This document shows, in pieces, positions 1 through 9,257 of a stretch of 64,000 nucleotides of DNA; within the stretch, counting starts at the first letter, position 1; each line of letters begins with the position of its first letter. The DNA is taken from the NCBI GenBank assembly GCA_003194525.1, contig NBIV01000192.1:1-64000 (forward strand), written 5' to 3'. Below the pieces are notes generated by a model. That model was not told the origin of the DNA and searched no databases. It worked only from the letters and a program-made list of their open reading frames with translations. The DNA comes from Gracilariopsis chorda (lineage: Eukaryota > Rhodophyta > Florideophyceae > Gracilariales > Gracilariaceae). The position numbers and the translations under genes were made by a program.

Positions 1-61
1 AAGCAGATGGTTATGAGGGAACAGAAGAGAAGAAGAAGACTGTTGGGCTAGAGAGCTGGAG

Positions 62-574
62 TTGGGAGTAATGGCTGCGAATGGAGGAGGAGATGCAGGT
101 GGTGGACCGGAGCACAGATTCAGAAAGGATATGAAGGCCCGGGTTAAGGCTTTAAGTGCCTCGTTGAAGGAGAGTTTGTATACTTGTATGACAGATGTAG
201 TGTTTGAGTATGTGGCCTGTCTTGGAGCGTTTCTGATGGTGGGATTCCACTGGACGTGGTTACTATTGTTCAAAATCGGATGAAAATGGCAGGGGTCTTG
301 ATGGGGATCATGTGGAAGGGATCGTGGAGTGCTTGGTGAGGGAAATAGGAGCAGTTTATCGAAAGAACTGCTCTAGAAGACAGAGTGACTGTCCTTGAAA
401 TGCAGCTTAGAGAGGCCGTTGATATTCAGGTGCACTTGAAAAACAGAGTGAACGGAGCACAACACGGGGCCGGTGGAGCAGGCGGTGCTCATAGAAGCTG
501 CCTAGGGACGAGGAAAAGAATGGAAGACAAAAGTGAAGATGTGGAGCGAGGTACTCTTGAAGAGAAACGTTGAC
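62..574 (+). pseudogene. Coiled-coil cargo protein, frameshifted (homologue of 27,333-28,090)
   Basis: No known family recognised. A Gly-rich start is followed by a helical stretch (RFRKDMKARVKALSASLKES), then in a second frame from about 306 a segment resembling HVEGIVECLVREIGAVY and in a third frame LEDRVTVLEMQLREAVDIQ with heptad spacing. The same modules in the same order occur in the intact-looking pair of frames at 27,333-28,090, which shows that this is one decayed or frameshifted gene. It lies at the left edge of element A, transcribed towards the convergent minus-strand cargo gene. A role as an accessory or oligomerising protein of the transposon is possible but is inference. Confidence 0.5.
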
Positions 575-724
575 AGGTTAAGACATATGTTTCTGATGAA
601 GAAAGAAAAGGACGACTCCTAGCTCTTATGTGCATCATGATATAAATGAGACAATGCTTTATTTACGGCGGTACTAGAATGTATCTGTCATCGCTAATAT
701 CTTCTTCCATATCCTCATCTCCCT

Positions 725-2064
725 TCACCCTCCTCTTGAGTATAATGGCGTCGTCCGCATTATATTTCCATCTTCATTAGGGTCATATTCGCCATCATTT
801 TCATTTTGGGGGTCCTCGTCGTCTTCTAGAGGTTCTTGTGACACTCTGTCATCAGCGGAGCCCTCTTCGTTATCCCCAACTCCTGGCAACAGAATGGTTC
901 CTTTCGTTCCGCTTTTGTCCTTCCGTATTAAGTCCTCGTCCTCCACAAACCTGGGTCTAAAACTCGATTGAAGTTGAACGCATCCGGTAGCTTGTAGTCC
1001 TCTGGTACCATGTATATATGGTAACGGAACAGAAAATTCTGTGCCATGATCGCATCTCTACTCCCTGCCCCGCATGGGACACATCTCCTCTTCCAATGAA
1101 TATAGATAACGGTGGAATTAAGAACTTCCTGGTCGCGTATCCTCCAGAAACCGCTTCCAACTCCGCATTTGTTGTCGCAAAATGCTTGTGAGACCTCACA
1201 CCCACAATGGAAACGAATACTTGCCAGAGGCTATCATAAAACCCCGGATTCTTTTCGTTCAGTTTCTCCGGGATCGTCAGCGTCTGAAATCCGTATGTAG
1301 CTTCTGTCTGGGACAGCCGCGTCCAGTACACAACACTCTACCCCCAGTCTTTGGCGCAAACATCTTATGCACCGCCACTCGGTTATCTTCCAATCCTAGG
1401 CATACACAGATCTGACCCATACGTGCATCCAACAACGCCCGCCTCTTCACCACCCAGTGATTCTCCGTCGTTCTTTTCCATTTCATCCGCGATTCCTCTC
1501 CGTGTAGTCATATACCTCGTAGACCCAGACAGTCTGTCTGCTTCATCAGCTGCCTCCCCAGCATTGAAAATGGGGTTCCAGAACTCTTGATTCTCTGCTT
1601 CTCGAAGATCTTGTTGGCGATTGAAATACTCCTCGAAGAATCCAAGCAGCTTCTCACTCACATCACCATCCATCAAGTCACTCATGGCATGGAGCCTGCT
1701 CCTCATTCCTTCATCCGTTCCGAAACCTTCCAGCACACAAAATCCTCGCTCTTTCAACTCGCTTGTCTTCTTCGCAAAGTACACCATGGCGTAGTAGTCC
1801 TCCTCCGCCCGCTCCCAGAGACTGTTCGCTTCCGCATCGCTGAGAACCGGCGCTGCTTCTTCAGACGCTTTCGTTTCCCTATTCCATTCGCTCAAAAGCT
1901 CCTGGAACGCACCATGCCAAGAAAACTGCGTTGATGAAACACCCCTCATGGTCGTTCGGCCCAAGCAAATGCAACGGTGCTCCTTGGAAGATGTATCCTG
2001 TCCATCCACGCGTACATGCCCTTAACACCATCTGCAGTTGCGGTGGCCACCTGCTGGGCAACAT
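725..2064 (-). pseudogene. 2OG-Fe(II) dioxygenase domain, frameshifted
   Basis: Seen on the minus strand, in order: a helical N-terminal segment (about 2,064-1,750) ending in ERGFCVLEGF, typical of the start of 2-oxoglutarate dioxygenase folds; then KMFAPKTGG and QKLHTDF, an HxD iron-binding motif near 1,285-1,300; then IFIGRGDVSHAGQG near 1,080-1,100, giving the distal histidine; then an Arg-containing strand (WHRIFCSVTIYTW). An acidic tail follows (946-725). Family knowledge: HxD...H with a downstream Arg defines Fe(II)/2OG oxygenases, including AlkB and TET/JBP nucleic-acid oxygenases. The frame changes at about 1,474-1,480 and 1,287-1,289, both at homopolymers. Substrate unknown; a nucleic-acid or histone substrate is inferred from the neighbouring DNA methyltransferase and SET gene. 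It may be the C-terminal part of one long product starting at 4,689. Confidence 0.6.
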
Positions 2065-3948
2065 GTCACATACTTGAGCCAGCTCAAGCCCCCCACATTG
2101 GTATCCTCCTCGGCCTTGACCAATCCTTCTGGAAGAATCTGAGGCACTTCATCATCAAACTTCTTCTTGTTTGGATCGTTCCTGTCTTCATCGTCTCCCC
2201 CCTCGTCGTCACTGAAAGCAGTAGCTTATTCTTTCTTTAGAAGTGGCGTAGTTCACGTCCTCGCTCTGCTTTCAGAATGTTGATGACAAAGTCAGGAACA
2301 TCATCGGTTCTCTGCGTTTTCGCATCGGCCTCCACCGATTCAAACAACAGCTCCTCAGCGTCCTCTTCGTCTTCCGAGTCTTCATTGCCGGTTTCTTTGC
2401 TTTCCGGACCTTTCTCTTCCTCTTCCCCAGCGTAGATCCCGCAGAAACCATCCCCGTTGCACCTCCGTCTTTCAAGTGGCCCAGAGCCTTCTTCTTACTC
2501 GCCCTCGCGGCAAGCTCGAATTACTACCTGAACTGCGCTTTGCCCCTGTGTCGTCGAACAGTACAGTGCGGGAGGGACAGGACTTGGATTTGGCTTTGAA
2601 AGTCCATACGGAACGTCGTTCCCAATCTCTTCCTTCAGATTCGTCAACCTCTTCGATATGTTTCCTTCCCACATGGCAAGAGTGGCCGCCCTCTCCAGGC
2701 GTGCGGTGTTTCTGGCAACATAATCTCGAACAGGAACAACCAGGACCCTATCACAACCTCAGTTTTTGAACACGGTATGAAGCCCTATGTTCTTCGTGTT
2801 CGCCACTTCTTCAAATAGGTTGTAAGCTTGCTCACAACATCTGAAGGAATGCAACCTCATGTCCTGAAACCTGCCCATAGCAGTGCCTTTTGATGCTCTT
2901 CGCACGTCATAGTGTTCCTGTAAGGCTTCCAACGCAAAGTTCATCCTGTCCCTCTTCAGATTGAAGAACCTGTCACTGGAAAAGTGCGTAATCCCCAGCT
3001 CCGGGTACTTGAAGCACATTTCCTTCATTCTCGACATGAAGTCTTCGTCGGTGAACATTCTCAAACCCATGTCCGCAAACCGCAACATGTTTTTGTGGGT
3101 TTGAAGTCTCTATCACCTTGCGCTTCAAACAGTGCACCACGTAGCATTGTGCGCGTGACTTTCTTGAAGTCCACCTTCGTCTCCTTCTCAATCGTTTTCA
3201 ATAAACGAATGAATGGAGTAGAGCTTGTCTCGAAATGAAATCACTCTAGCCGCAGCAACCGTATCATTCAGCGCGTTTCTAATCGAAATCACTTGAGAAC
3301 ATGGTCATTGGCAGCCCATCACGTCTTTCTCCAAAACGATACACTGAGCCGGTGGCAGACATCCGGAAGTTTTTCATTCGTTTTCCTCTGGTCGAGGTAA
3401 ACATTCAAGCGTGTAACCCGTCAACCAAAGTACAGTCCACCACAATTTGGTTCCCTTCAAACCAGTCATCTCCCGGCTTCTTCGTACCGATAATAGTGAC
3501 ACTCAGATTCCCAACGGACCCCAAGATTCCGTAGAGCTCTATTTTGCTGCTCTACTTCTTTCTTGTGGGTGAGGTCCAGTTCTCGCACACCGTCCTCCGG
3601 AGGCTTAATGAGGTCAATGTCGACAACATACGTATCGTATGTGTAGTCGTTCATATCAAACGAAGTATCCAGCATACTGTTGTCGACATCATAAGGAGGT
3701 AGCTCATCTCCCTTATCGAACAATTCAACTTTGGCCTCTGAAGCCAATGCTTTCGAACCCACGAACTGCAACTCATCATCATCACTTCCTTCTTCCTCCC
3801 CACCAGGTTGCTCTGGGAATACAACTTCCATCGGTGCGCTGCTTCCTGACTCCATAATTGCTTCTGCAACTTGGGTCTGATACGCCCAATTGACTCAGAC
3901 CACCACTGCCTGCATCAATTGCGTTGCCAGCAGTTCCCTCAGCCATTG
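2065..3948 (-). pseudogene. Central part of the minus-strand cargo gene, acidic, many frameshifts
   Basis: No known domain recognised. Minus-strand fragments in changing frames read as one protein: an acidic stretch around 3,855-3,466 (SDDDELQFVG, then SMLDTSFDMNDYTYDTYVVD), a helical segment around 3,088-2,759 (YPELGITHFSSDRFFNLKRD), a segment around 2,700 (NLKEEIGNDVPYGLS), a Glu/Asp-rich run near 2,400, and SDDEGGDDEDRNDPNKKKFD near 2,200 leading towards the 2OG region. Codons stay protein-like across the breaks, so this is either a decayed gene or one with several consensus errors. It joins the N-terminal domain at 4,689-3,949 to the dioxygenase domain downstream; whether it was one polypeptide or two or three genes cannot be decided. 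Confidence 0.4.
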
Positions 3949-4689
3949 TTAATGCTTTCGGGGGGGCAGAAACGGCAGTCTCCGGTGTCTGTAACTGCGA
4001 CGCACCTCCCCACTGCTGGCTCCAGGGTTTACTGGAGGCTTCGCCGGAGTGACAATGGGATTCGCGCTGTTTCCTTTCTTCGGATCGCTCAGTCTGACCA
4101 CCTTCGCCTTTCCAGTGGAGGTGGTCGTCTTCACATTGGAGTGGAACGCACCCTTGGGTATTTCATCATCGTCGTCGTCACTCAAGCTCACCAATTGCGT
4201 CAAATTCTTCGCTTTCGCCTTTCTTGCGGTGTTCTGCTTCAACTTCTTGGTGGACGGATTCTTCGTCGCAGCGGGAGTCTGGGCGGAAGACGGTTTCGCA
4301 GCGGGAGTGGAGGGAGTGGAGGCTCCGCCACCAGAAGGTTGCATCATGTTCACGTCCCAGCAGTAGAAAGCGTTGCTCTCCATATCTCCCAGAGGGTTCG
4401 GCACGCTGTCACTCGTCTTGAACTGATACGGGTACTGCATATCTTTGCCATCCTCAATGAGCACCTTCTATATGACGACAAGGTCCTCTGTCGGCTTCCC
4501 CTTCAGTTCGTGCCCATGCAACGTCCTCACCAAGTGCCCACCAGCACCGGAATCACCTCTGACAAAGGCAGTCCCCACGCTCTTCTTCTCCCCATTCGGT
4601 AGACGGACGACCAGGGTCACCTTCTCGCTTGGGTTCGGCACCCAGGATGGGTCACTGGGCTGCTTTGTGCCGCTGCGCGTTGTTGGCAT
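3949..4689 (-). pseudogene. PTTR-type cargo protein, nonsense-mutated (homologue of 24,668-25,690)
   Basis: Family unknown. The start is placed at 4,689 because MPTTRS there lines up with MPTTRGK at 24,668; the open frame extends to 4,836 upstream. Shared blocks are a beta-type segment (KVTLVVRLPNGEKKSVG), a Gly-rich turn, HGHELKGKPTEDLVVI, and then YPYQFKTSDSV and AFYCWDVNMMQ. A TAG at about 4,468-4,470 replaces the Trp found at this point in the intact paralogue; the frame then continues through a Pro/Ala/Thr/Lys-rich linker and an acidic cluster (SDDDDDEIPKG). It faces away from the palindrome block at 5,117-5,294 and is divergent from the methyltransferase side. Being present in both elements A and B, it is probably a core cargo gene. 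Confidence 0.55.
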
Positions 4690-5092
4690 TGCGCTATCGG
4701 ACGATGTTGCCCTCGCTTTCCGCACAGAGGCACTGGGTCTGGTAGACCTTCTAGTGTGCCGCCTTTTGTCCGCCTTTGCATTCTTGCGCACCATGATGGG
4801 AAACCTTTCGATAAGCGACCTTTCGATAAGTGACACGGAATCGCGTAATCTGGTGCAGACGGTCGCGAAAATCAGTGCGTGCTGACATCTGAATTCAACC
4901 TTGAGGGAAGGCAGAGGTTCTCTTTGCGCCCTTTCAGTCGGACCAGGTGCTAAGGTGGCACGAAGAAGTGGATTCGGTGAGTTCGCTCACAGTTCTTTGC
5001 GGAGGAAGCATTCCGGTCGCCCTTTCCACCTCTTCTCTAACCCCCTCCTTCCACGCGTCAACGCTTCATTGCTGGCACTAACCCCCAGGCCT

Positions 5093-5316
5093 GCGCAGCT
5101 GCTCCGGGTGGTCGGTCTTGACATTGTCGGTCGACAATGTCAAGAACGACCCCCCGTAATTTAATCAAAAATCAACATTCTGGTGTCCGTGCTTGACATT
5201 GTCGGTCGACAATGTCAAGAACGACCCCCCCTTATTTAATCAAAAATCAACATTCTGGTGTCCGTGCTTGACATTGTCGACCGACAATGTCAAGACCATC
5301 CACCTGGCGCAGCTGC
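5093..5316. repeat. Imperfect inverted-repeat arms enclosing the palindrome block
   Basis: The left arm 5,093-5,116 (GCGCAGCTGC then TCCGGGTGGTCGGT) is mirrored by the right arm 5,295-5,316 (ACCATCCACCTGGC then GCAGCTGC). Together with the inverted core of the third palindrome they make the whole ~220-bp block an inverted repeat. It could be a small foldback insertion or a functional cis-site of the element. Confidence 0.65.
5117..5294. repeat. Three 28-bp palindromes at exact 75-bp spacing
   Basis: Each site (5,117-5,144; 5,192-5,219; 5,267-5,294) reads CTTGACATTGTCG, a 2-bp core, then CGACAATGTCAAG. The arms are perfect inverted repeats. The core is GT in the first two sites and AC in the third, so the third site is the first two in reverse. 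The first two are followed by a near-identical spacer (runs of C, TTAATCAAAAATCAAC, TTCTGGTGTCCGTG), giving a 75-bp tandem unit. Symmetric arms round an asymmetric dinucleotide resemble a dimer-binding operator or a serine-recombinase-type crossover site; no recombinase gene was recognised in the window. Confidence 0.9.
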
Positions 5317-5733
5317 GCCGTTAGACCGACAACCTGAACTGTGAGAACTGTGACGAATTCTCGAAGTTTCACCTTCTCCGTCTGTTATGCAGTGCCCAAC
5401 TCCCTCATTCCAAACAAAACCCTCCGAAGTTTCCCTCCCTGCTCCATTACACACATCGAAATCAAATCTATTTGAAGTTCGAGGGACGTGAATCATCAGA
5501 ACGGGCGCCTTCGTTCCTCGGTTGCCACGAAGCATCTCCTTCGCAACCATTCAAACTCGAACGCAATCTTTCGTGCATCTGTGCATCTCCCGCCGAAATT
5601 CCACCCATGTCGTTCCCCTCTACTAAACAGGGGAGTATCTCAGGTGCACCCGTGATAGGGCATAGGGCTCCTGCGCACCCGCCCTCAGACATGAGCATTT
5701 TCGGAAAGCTTCACCACCATCTGGAATGTGTTT

Positions 5734-6651
5734 ATGTCCGTCCGTGATGCGTACGCCGAATCGAGAGGTTCCGGGGTCCCTAAACGCGATGTCAGATTAG
5801 AGAAGATTGTAGAGTTTATGGTACAGAATCGTCGAGCGAATTCAGAAGTGGTCGGATTGTTGGAAAGATTCCTTGGTTCCTCCCACACCTCCTACAGCGA
5901 TGAAGAGGTCACTGCTTATCTTTGCACCTCTGTACAGGGTCCGACGGAGTACTTCCGACAGGTTTATCGATATGTGGCATTGTTCGATAAACAAGACGGG
6001 TCGAAAGACAGGCGTGTACGGAATTTTACGAGTGGACCATTGACGGGAGGCGCGGAGGTGGAACAGGGATGGTACAAAGGGTGTTCAACAATGACATCTT
6101 CAAGAGGTACTTTTGCGGAGCCGCTACGGGGAAGGGAAGGGGAAGGTTTAGGACCGTTCCTGCTACTCGATTCCAACAGCTGCTGTACCTGTCGGTGGTA
6201 AAGCACATCGAGATTGAACGGACGGGTCGGGAACGGAAGCGACGCCTCGGACACGGAAAGAAGGTGAAGGCAGTGAAGTACGTGGAAAGTTTCACCATGT
6301 CTAATCGCATGCACGGTCAGCGTATGGCGTACGGCGTACAGCACGTATGCAGGGCTTGGGAAGTGTTCGCTGTCGTTCTGGGTTTCAGAGACTGCGAGCA
6401 GATGATGCTTCCTTATCTCCTCATCAACAGAGACACTTTTAAGCTCTGTGATATTCACTCCCGAACGATTGGTTACTGCCCCAAAACCGCCGCGTACAAG
6501 CTGGGACAAGAAATGAAAGCCGACAGTATCCGTGGACAATGTTGTTCCCTGGGCTATTGCTTTTTCGGATGACGTAGACCGCAATATGCGTATTCTGGCC
6601 AGAGAATTCGTCTCGGATCTTCGGCCTATTGTACTGGACAAGGAGATGTAA
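5734..6651 (+). pseudogene. Unknown cargo protein upstream of the DNA methyltransferase (two frame changes)
   Basis: Not recognised. ATG at 5,734 (TTTATGTCC). The frame runs to about 6,070, shifts by -1 at the GG pair near 6,071-6,072, then shifts by +1 at the AAA run 6,516-6,518, and ends at TAA 6,649-6,651, giving about 305 residues. The first third is helical (VEFMVQNRRANSEVVGLLER); the middle is basic (RTGRERKRRLGHGKKVKAV), suggesting nucleic-acid contact; the end includes NVVPWAIAFSDDVDRNMRIL. Both breaks lie at homopolymers, so the gene may be intact in reality. It ends 21 bp before the methyltransferase ATG, in the same direction; it could be a target-recognition or accessory partner, which is inference only. 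Confidence 0.45.
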
Positions 6652-6672
6652 TGAGCTGAGTGAAACCGAGCA

Positions 6673-8101
6673 ATGGCCAGTGCTATCTACGTTTACGCGA
6701 GGTGGCACGAACCCACCGTTCGATTTGACTCCTTGTCCGAAGATATTGTCAAATCAGTGAAGGAAGCTTGTGCAAAGCATAATTTTCAACCCAGCAAAGC
6801 TTGGTCGCGCCCTACGGATGTACATTCCAAACCATCCGCCGCTCCTGGAACCAAGAGCCACACGAAGAGCGTGCAGGCCGTTGGAAAGCAGCTCCGTGAG
6901 AGATCCAATGGCTCCGGACAGACGGATGGGAGCGGTAGTAGCAGTGATGACGTAATTGCCACGCCTACTGCTCCCGCTGCTGCGGAGATGCAGGCAACGG
7001 TGGACTTTTCGGTGAACATCCTCCCTCCTCATGGGACGCTTGGGCTTGTGACTGCGAAGCCTATGAAGATTCTGGAGTCTGTCATGGACAAGAACTTTGC
7101 GTTCTACTGCGTGGAATCCGAAGAGCTGGTGGAAGTTCATGAAAGTGTTCCGGGTGGCACCATATCTCCGAGGCGGAGAGTTCAACTCTCTATATCTGAC
7201 GCGCCGTATCAAAATTCGGGATACCGAATACGATCGCATCAGTCACCAGAAGATGGTTTCGTTTGCCGATCACAACTCGGATGGCCTGCGTCCTGGCGGA
7301 CACTTGTTCGTCTTCTGTTCAGGTTTTCAGTTCCCGATATGGTACAAGATTTTGACTGACTGCCAATACGTTAATGCAGACGGGAGGATGAAGAAGTCTT
7401 TCACCGTGGATAAGACGTCCCTTTTGTGTTTGCGCCATCGCTCAAACCCGATGGTGTTCCCTGGTCGCAACAACATTAGCTTGTTCCCCGCAGGGGAGCA
7501 GGTAGTGCATGCGGTTCGGAATGGCATTCCCTATGCGGAGCAGAAGACAATGGTGAACTACCGTAAGTTCAACCATGTTGCCAGCCAATACCCTGGACAT
7601 GTCGGAGTAATCGATCAGGTTCCCCATCATGCCCCAGGAGAGAGACTGTACTGGAAGGTGCGGGATGGGCGACGATTTGTAAATCGTCAGATTCGCCCGG
7701 AGCAGAAGTCGAGACAGTTGATGAAAGAGCTCATAGCACGTTTTTCTCAACCTGGAGACCTTGTGATGGATTTCTTCTCAGGAACGTTTACCACAGCACT
7801 CGCGTGCATGGAACTTGTTCCGCACAGAAAGTTCATCGGTGGTGAGAAGTATCGTAATTGTTTCATACAAGCGAAGCATAATGGTATAGTGCATATGGGA
7901 AAGTTAATTGCCGACAATTCCCTCAAAGTCGGTCACTTGGAATGTGATGAACGCATCGGTACGAATGCTGTTGTACAGGCGGCACTTCATGTGACCAAGG
8001 TGTTCAGGAAGAGATCCAGAGGAATGCAATGGACAGCACTGAAGGATTTCCCGCAGTATCAAAGGTTTCCTTTCCATATAATGGCTTTTCTATCAACTTA
8101 A
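6673..8101 (+). CDS. DNA amino-methyltransferase, beta class (N6-adenine or N4-cytosine), one frame change
   Basis: Transfers methyl from S-adenosylmethionine to an exocyclic amino group in DNA. ATG at 6,673. A low-complexity Ser/Lys-rich N-terminus is followed by the catalytic motif IV as VQLSISDAPYQ (near 7,181-7,213), a helix-strand unit LRPGGHLFVFCSG (7,286-7,324), then near the C-terminus EQKSRQLMKELIARFSQPGD and the cofactor motif I DFFSGTFTTALACMEL with IGGEKYRNCF. The order IV before I marks the beta group (PF01555-like, as in HinfI or CcrM). DAPY replaces the usual DPPY. The frame changes at the A run 7,211-7,214; otherwise all motifs are present. The SET gene follows 9 bp downstream on the same strand. 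Base specificity cannot be told from sequence alone. Confidence 0.8.
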
Positions 8102-8110
8102 TAGGGTGAT

Positions 8111-8773
8111 ATGGATCTTATCGGCAAGTATCGTGCTAAGGCTTTACATCTGTGGCCGCAAAGCACTCAAGTAAAGCTGAACGAGTTAGAGCCGGAGTTG
8201 TTGCGTGGTGTAGATACATCAAGTTACTGGTGCGTGGTGGCGAAGTCTTCAGTGAAGCACCCATCTAGCGGGCTCGGAGTCTTTGGTGCACGGAATTTCG
8301 CAGAAGGAGAGGCTCTTTGTCACTTCTATGGGACTATTTTGTATCATGACATCAGTCAAGGTCCCCAAAAACATGTTACGTATGGGGAGGGGCTCATGGG
8401 AGCTACTGTTTCGCGTTTCAAGAAGTTCTCCATGGAAGTGGTAGGTAGCGGCATTGGTTTTGAAACTCTGCCTACCTATGATGGAGGAACGAAGACAGCG
8501 AGGATATGGATTGTTCCTGCACCTTTTTGTATGGCAGGCTATATTAATGATCCCCGCTACCTGGACGGAGACGAGGAGAAAGACTTAGCAGAAGATGAAC
8601 CCAACATACGAAGAAAGGCGAATGTTCAGATACGTCCGGTGAGCTCTACGTTATCGCAGCAAAAGATTATGGAATACACTCTGCTATCTGCGAGAGCAAT
8701 ACGCGATATAAAGGAAGGAGAAGAGTTGTTTCTTCGCTACGGGAATGATTACGTTTTTAGAAGCACGGCTTGA
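8111..8773 (+). CDS. SET-domain protein methyltransferase
   Basis: A 220-residue protein, almost entirely SET domain; it would methylate lysines, in histones for most family members, using S-adenosylmethionine. Visible motifs are GLGVFGARNFAEGEALCHFY (SET-N, residues ~56-75), GYINDPRYL ... EPNIRRKANVQIR (the Asn-containing cofactor motif, residues ~138-177) and ARAIRDIKEGEELFLRYGND (C-terminal motif with catalytic-type Tyr, residues ~197-216). No pre-SET or post-SET cysteine clusters, so it resembles minimal SET proteins such as those of large DNA viruses. The frame is intact. It starts 9 bp after the methyltransferase stop, so the two are tightly linked. Histone substrate is inference. Confidence 0.85.
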   Translation: MDLIGKYRAKALHLWPQSTQVKLNELEPELLRGVDTSSYWCVVAKSSVKHPSSGLGVFGARNFAEGEALCHFYGTILYHDISQGPQKHVTYGEGLMGATVSRFKKFSMEVVGSGIGFETLPTYDGGTKTARIWIVPAPFCMAGYINDPRYLDGDEEKDLAEDEPNIRRKANVQIRPVSSTLSQQKIMEYTLLSARAIRDIKEGEELFLRYGNDYVFRSTA

Positions 8774-9257
8774 AGTCTTCTTACCTGTGTTACTTGTGAA
8801 GCACTATTTTGAGTAAACTTCTATTCTGTTATTCTCGACATCCTAGTTCCTGTCTTATTCGTTTTCAAAGCTTTCAATTGTGAAATGGGATAGAGGTGCT
8901 AAATGGCATTTAGTTCAAGTGAATTAATAGAAAGAAAGAGGAACAGTATAAAATATGTATACATGTCGTTAGGGATTTGAGGGAGTGTGTGGAAACGAAT
9001 CGTGAAAGAAATGGATGAGGGTTTCCAAATACTCCATTTTTGCATAGGTTTTTGGGTAGCTCGTCTTTCATGGCGGGATATTCAAAAATCTATTTTTCTC
9101 GGGCTTCGGATGACACAGTTTATACATCTTCTGGCTCTTTCGCCTCATCCCGCAAAGTCACTTTCGAAGTCAATCCTTTCCTTTGTCTCCAACCTGGTCT
9201 AACTTCTACTTTCCGCATCCCGATACCGTGGTTTGGTTCAATACCGCCAATTTACGG
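8774..9257 (+). other. Intergenic region upstream of the 9,258 gene
   Basis: AT-rich. Apart from a TATA-box candidate at 8,947-8,955 and an upstream in-frame ATG at 9,183, nothing recognisable. The open frame reaches back to 9,183, but the local sequence 9,183-9,257 has no feature that favours it as coding. Confidence 0.4.
8947..8955 (+). promoter_or_regulatory. Candidate TATA box
   Basis: TATAAAATA in an AT-rich stretch between the SET gene and the next plus-strand gene, about 300 bp before the ATG at 9,258. This suggests that the 9,258 gene has its own promoter. The call rests on sequence and position alone. Confidence 0.35.

Larger units (their letters stand above)
4837..5733. other. Divergent intergenic region with palindrome block
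   Basis: This is the ~0.9-kb gap between the minus-strand 2OG-side gene (start 4,689 or 4,836) and the plus-strand methyltransferase side. No supported coding region. It holds the 75-bp palindrome repeats (5,117-5,294) within flanking inverted arms. Its position suggests a shared promoter, regulator-binding region or recombination/replication site of the element; nothing in the sequence decides between these. Confidence 0.6.

Noticed and set aside
3871..4885. Plus-strand frames of 243 and 146 residues
   Set aside because: Antisense shadows of the minus-strand PTTR-type gene, whose paralogue at 24,668 confirms the coding strand.
5093..5316. CRISPR array
   Set aside because: Only three units, palindromic sites with near-identical spacers, in a eukaryotic transposon; spacer diversity is absent.
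6069..6572. Tyrosine-recombinase identity for the unknown protein upstream of the methyltransferase
   Set aside because: His/Arg/Tyr residues are present, but no convincing R...HxxR...Y arrangement could be placed.
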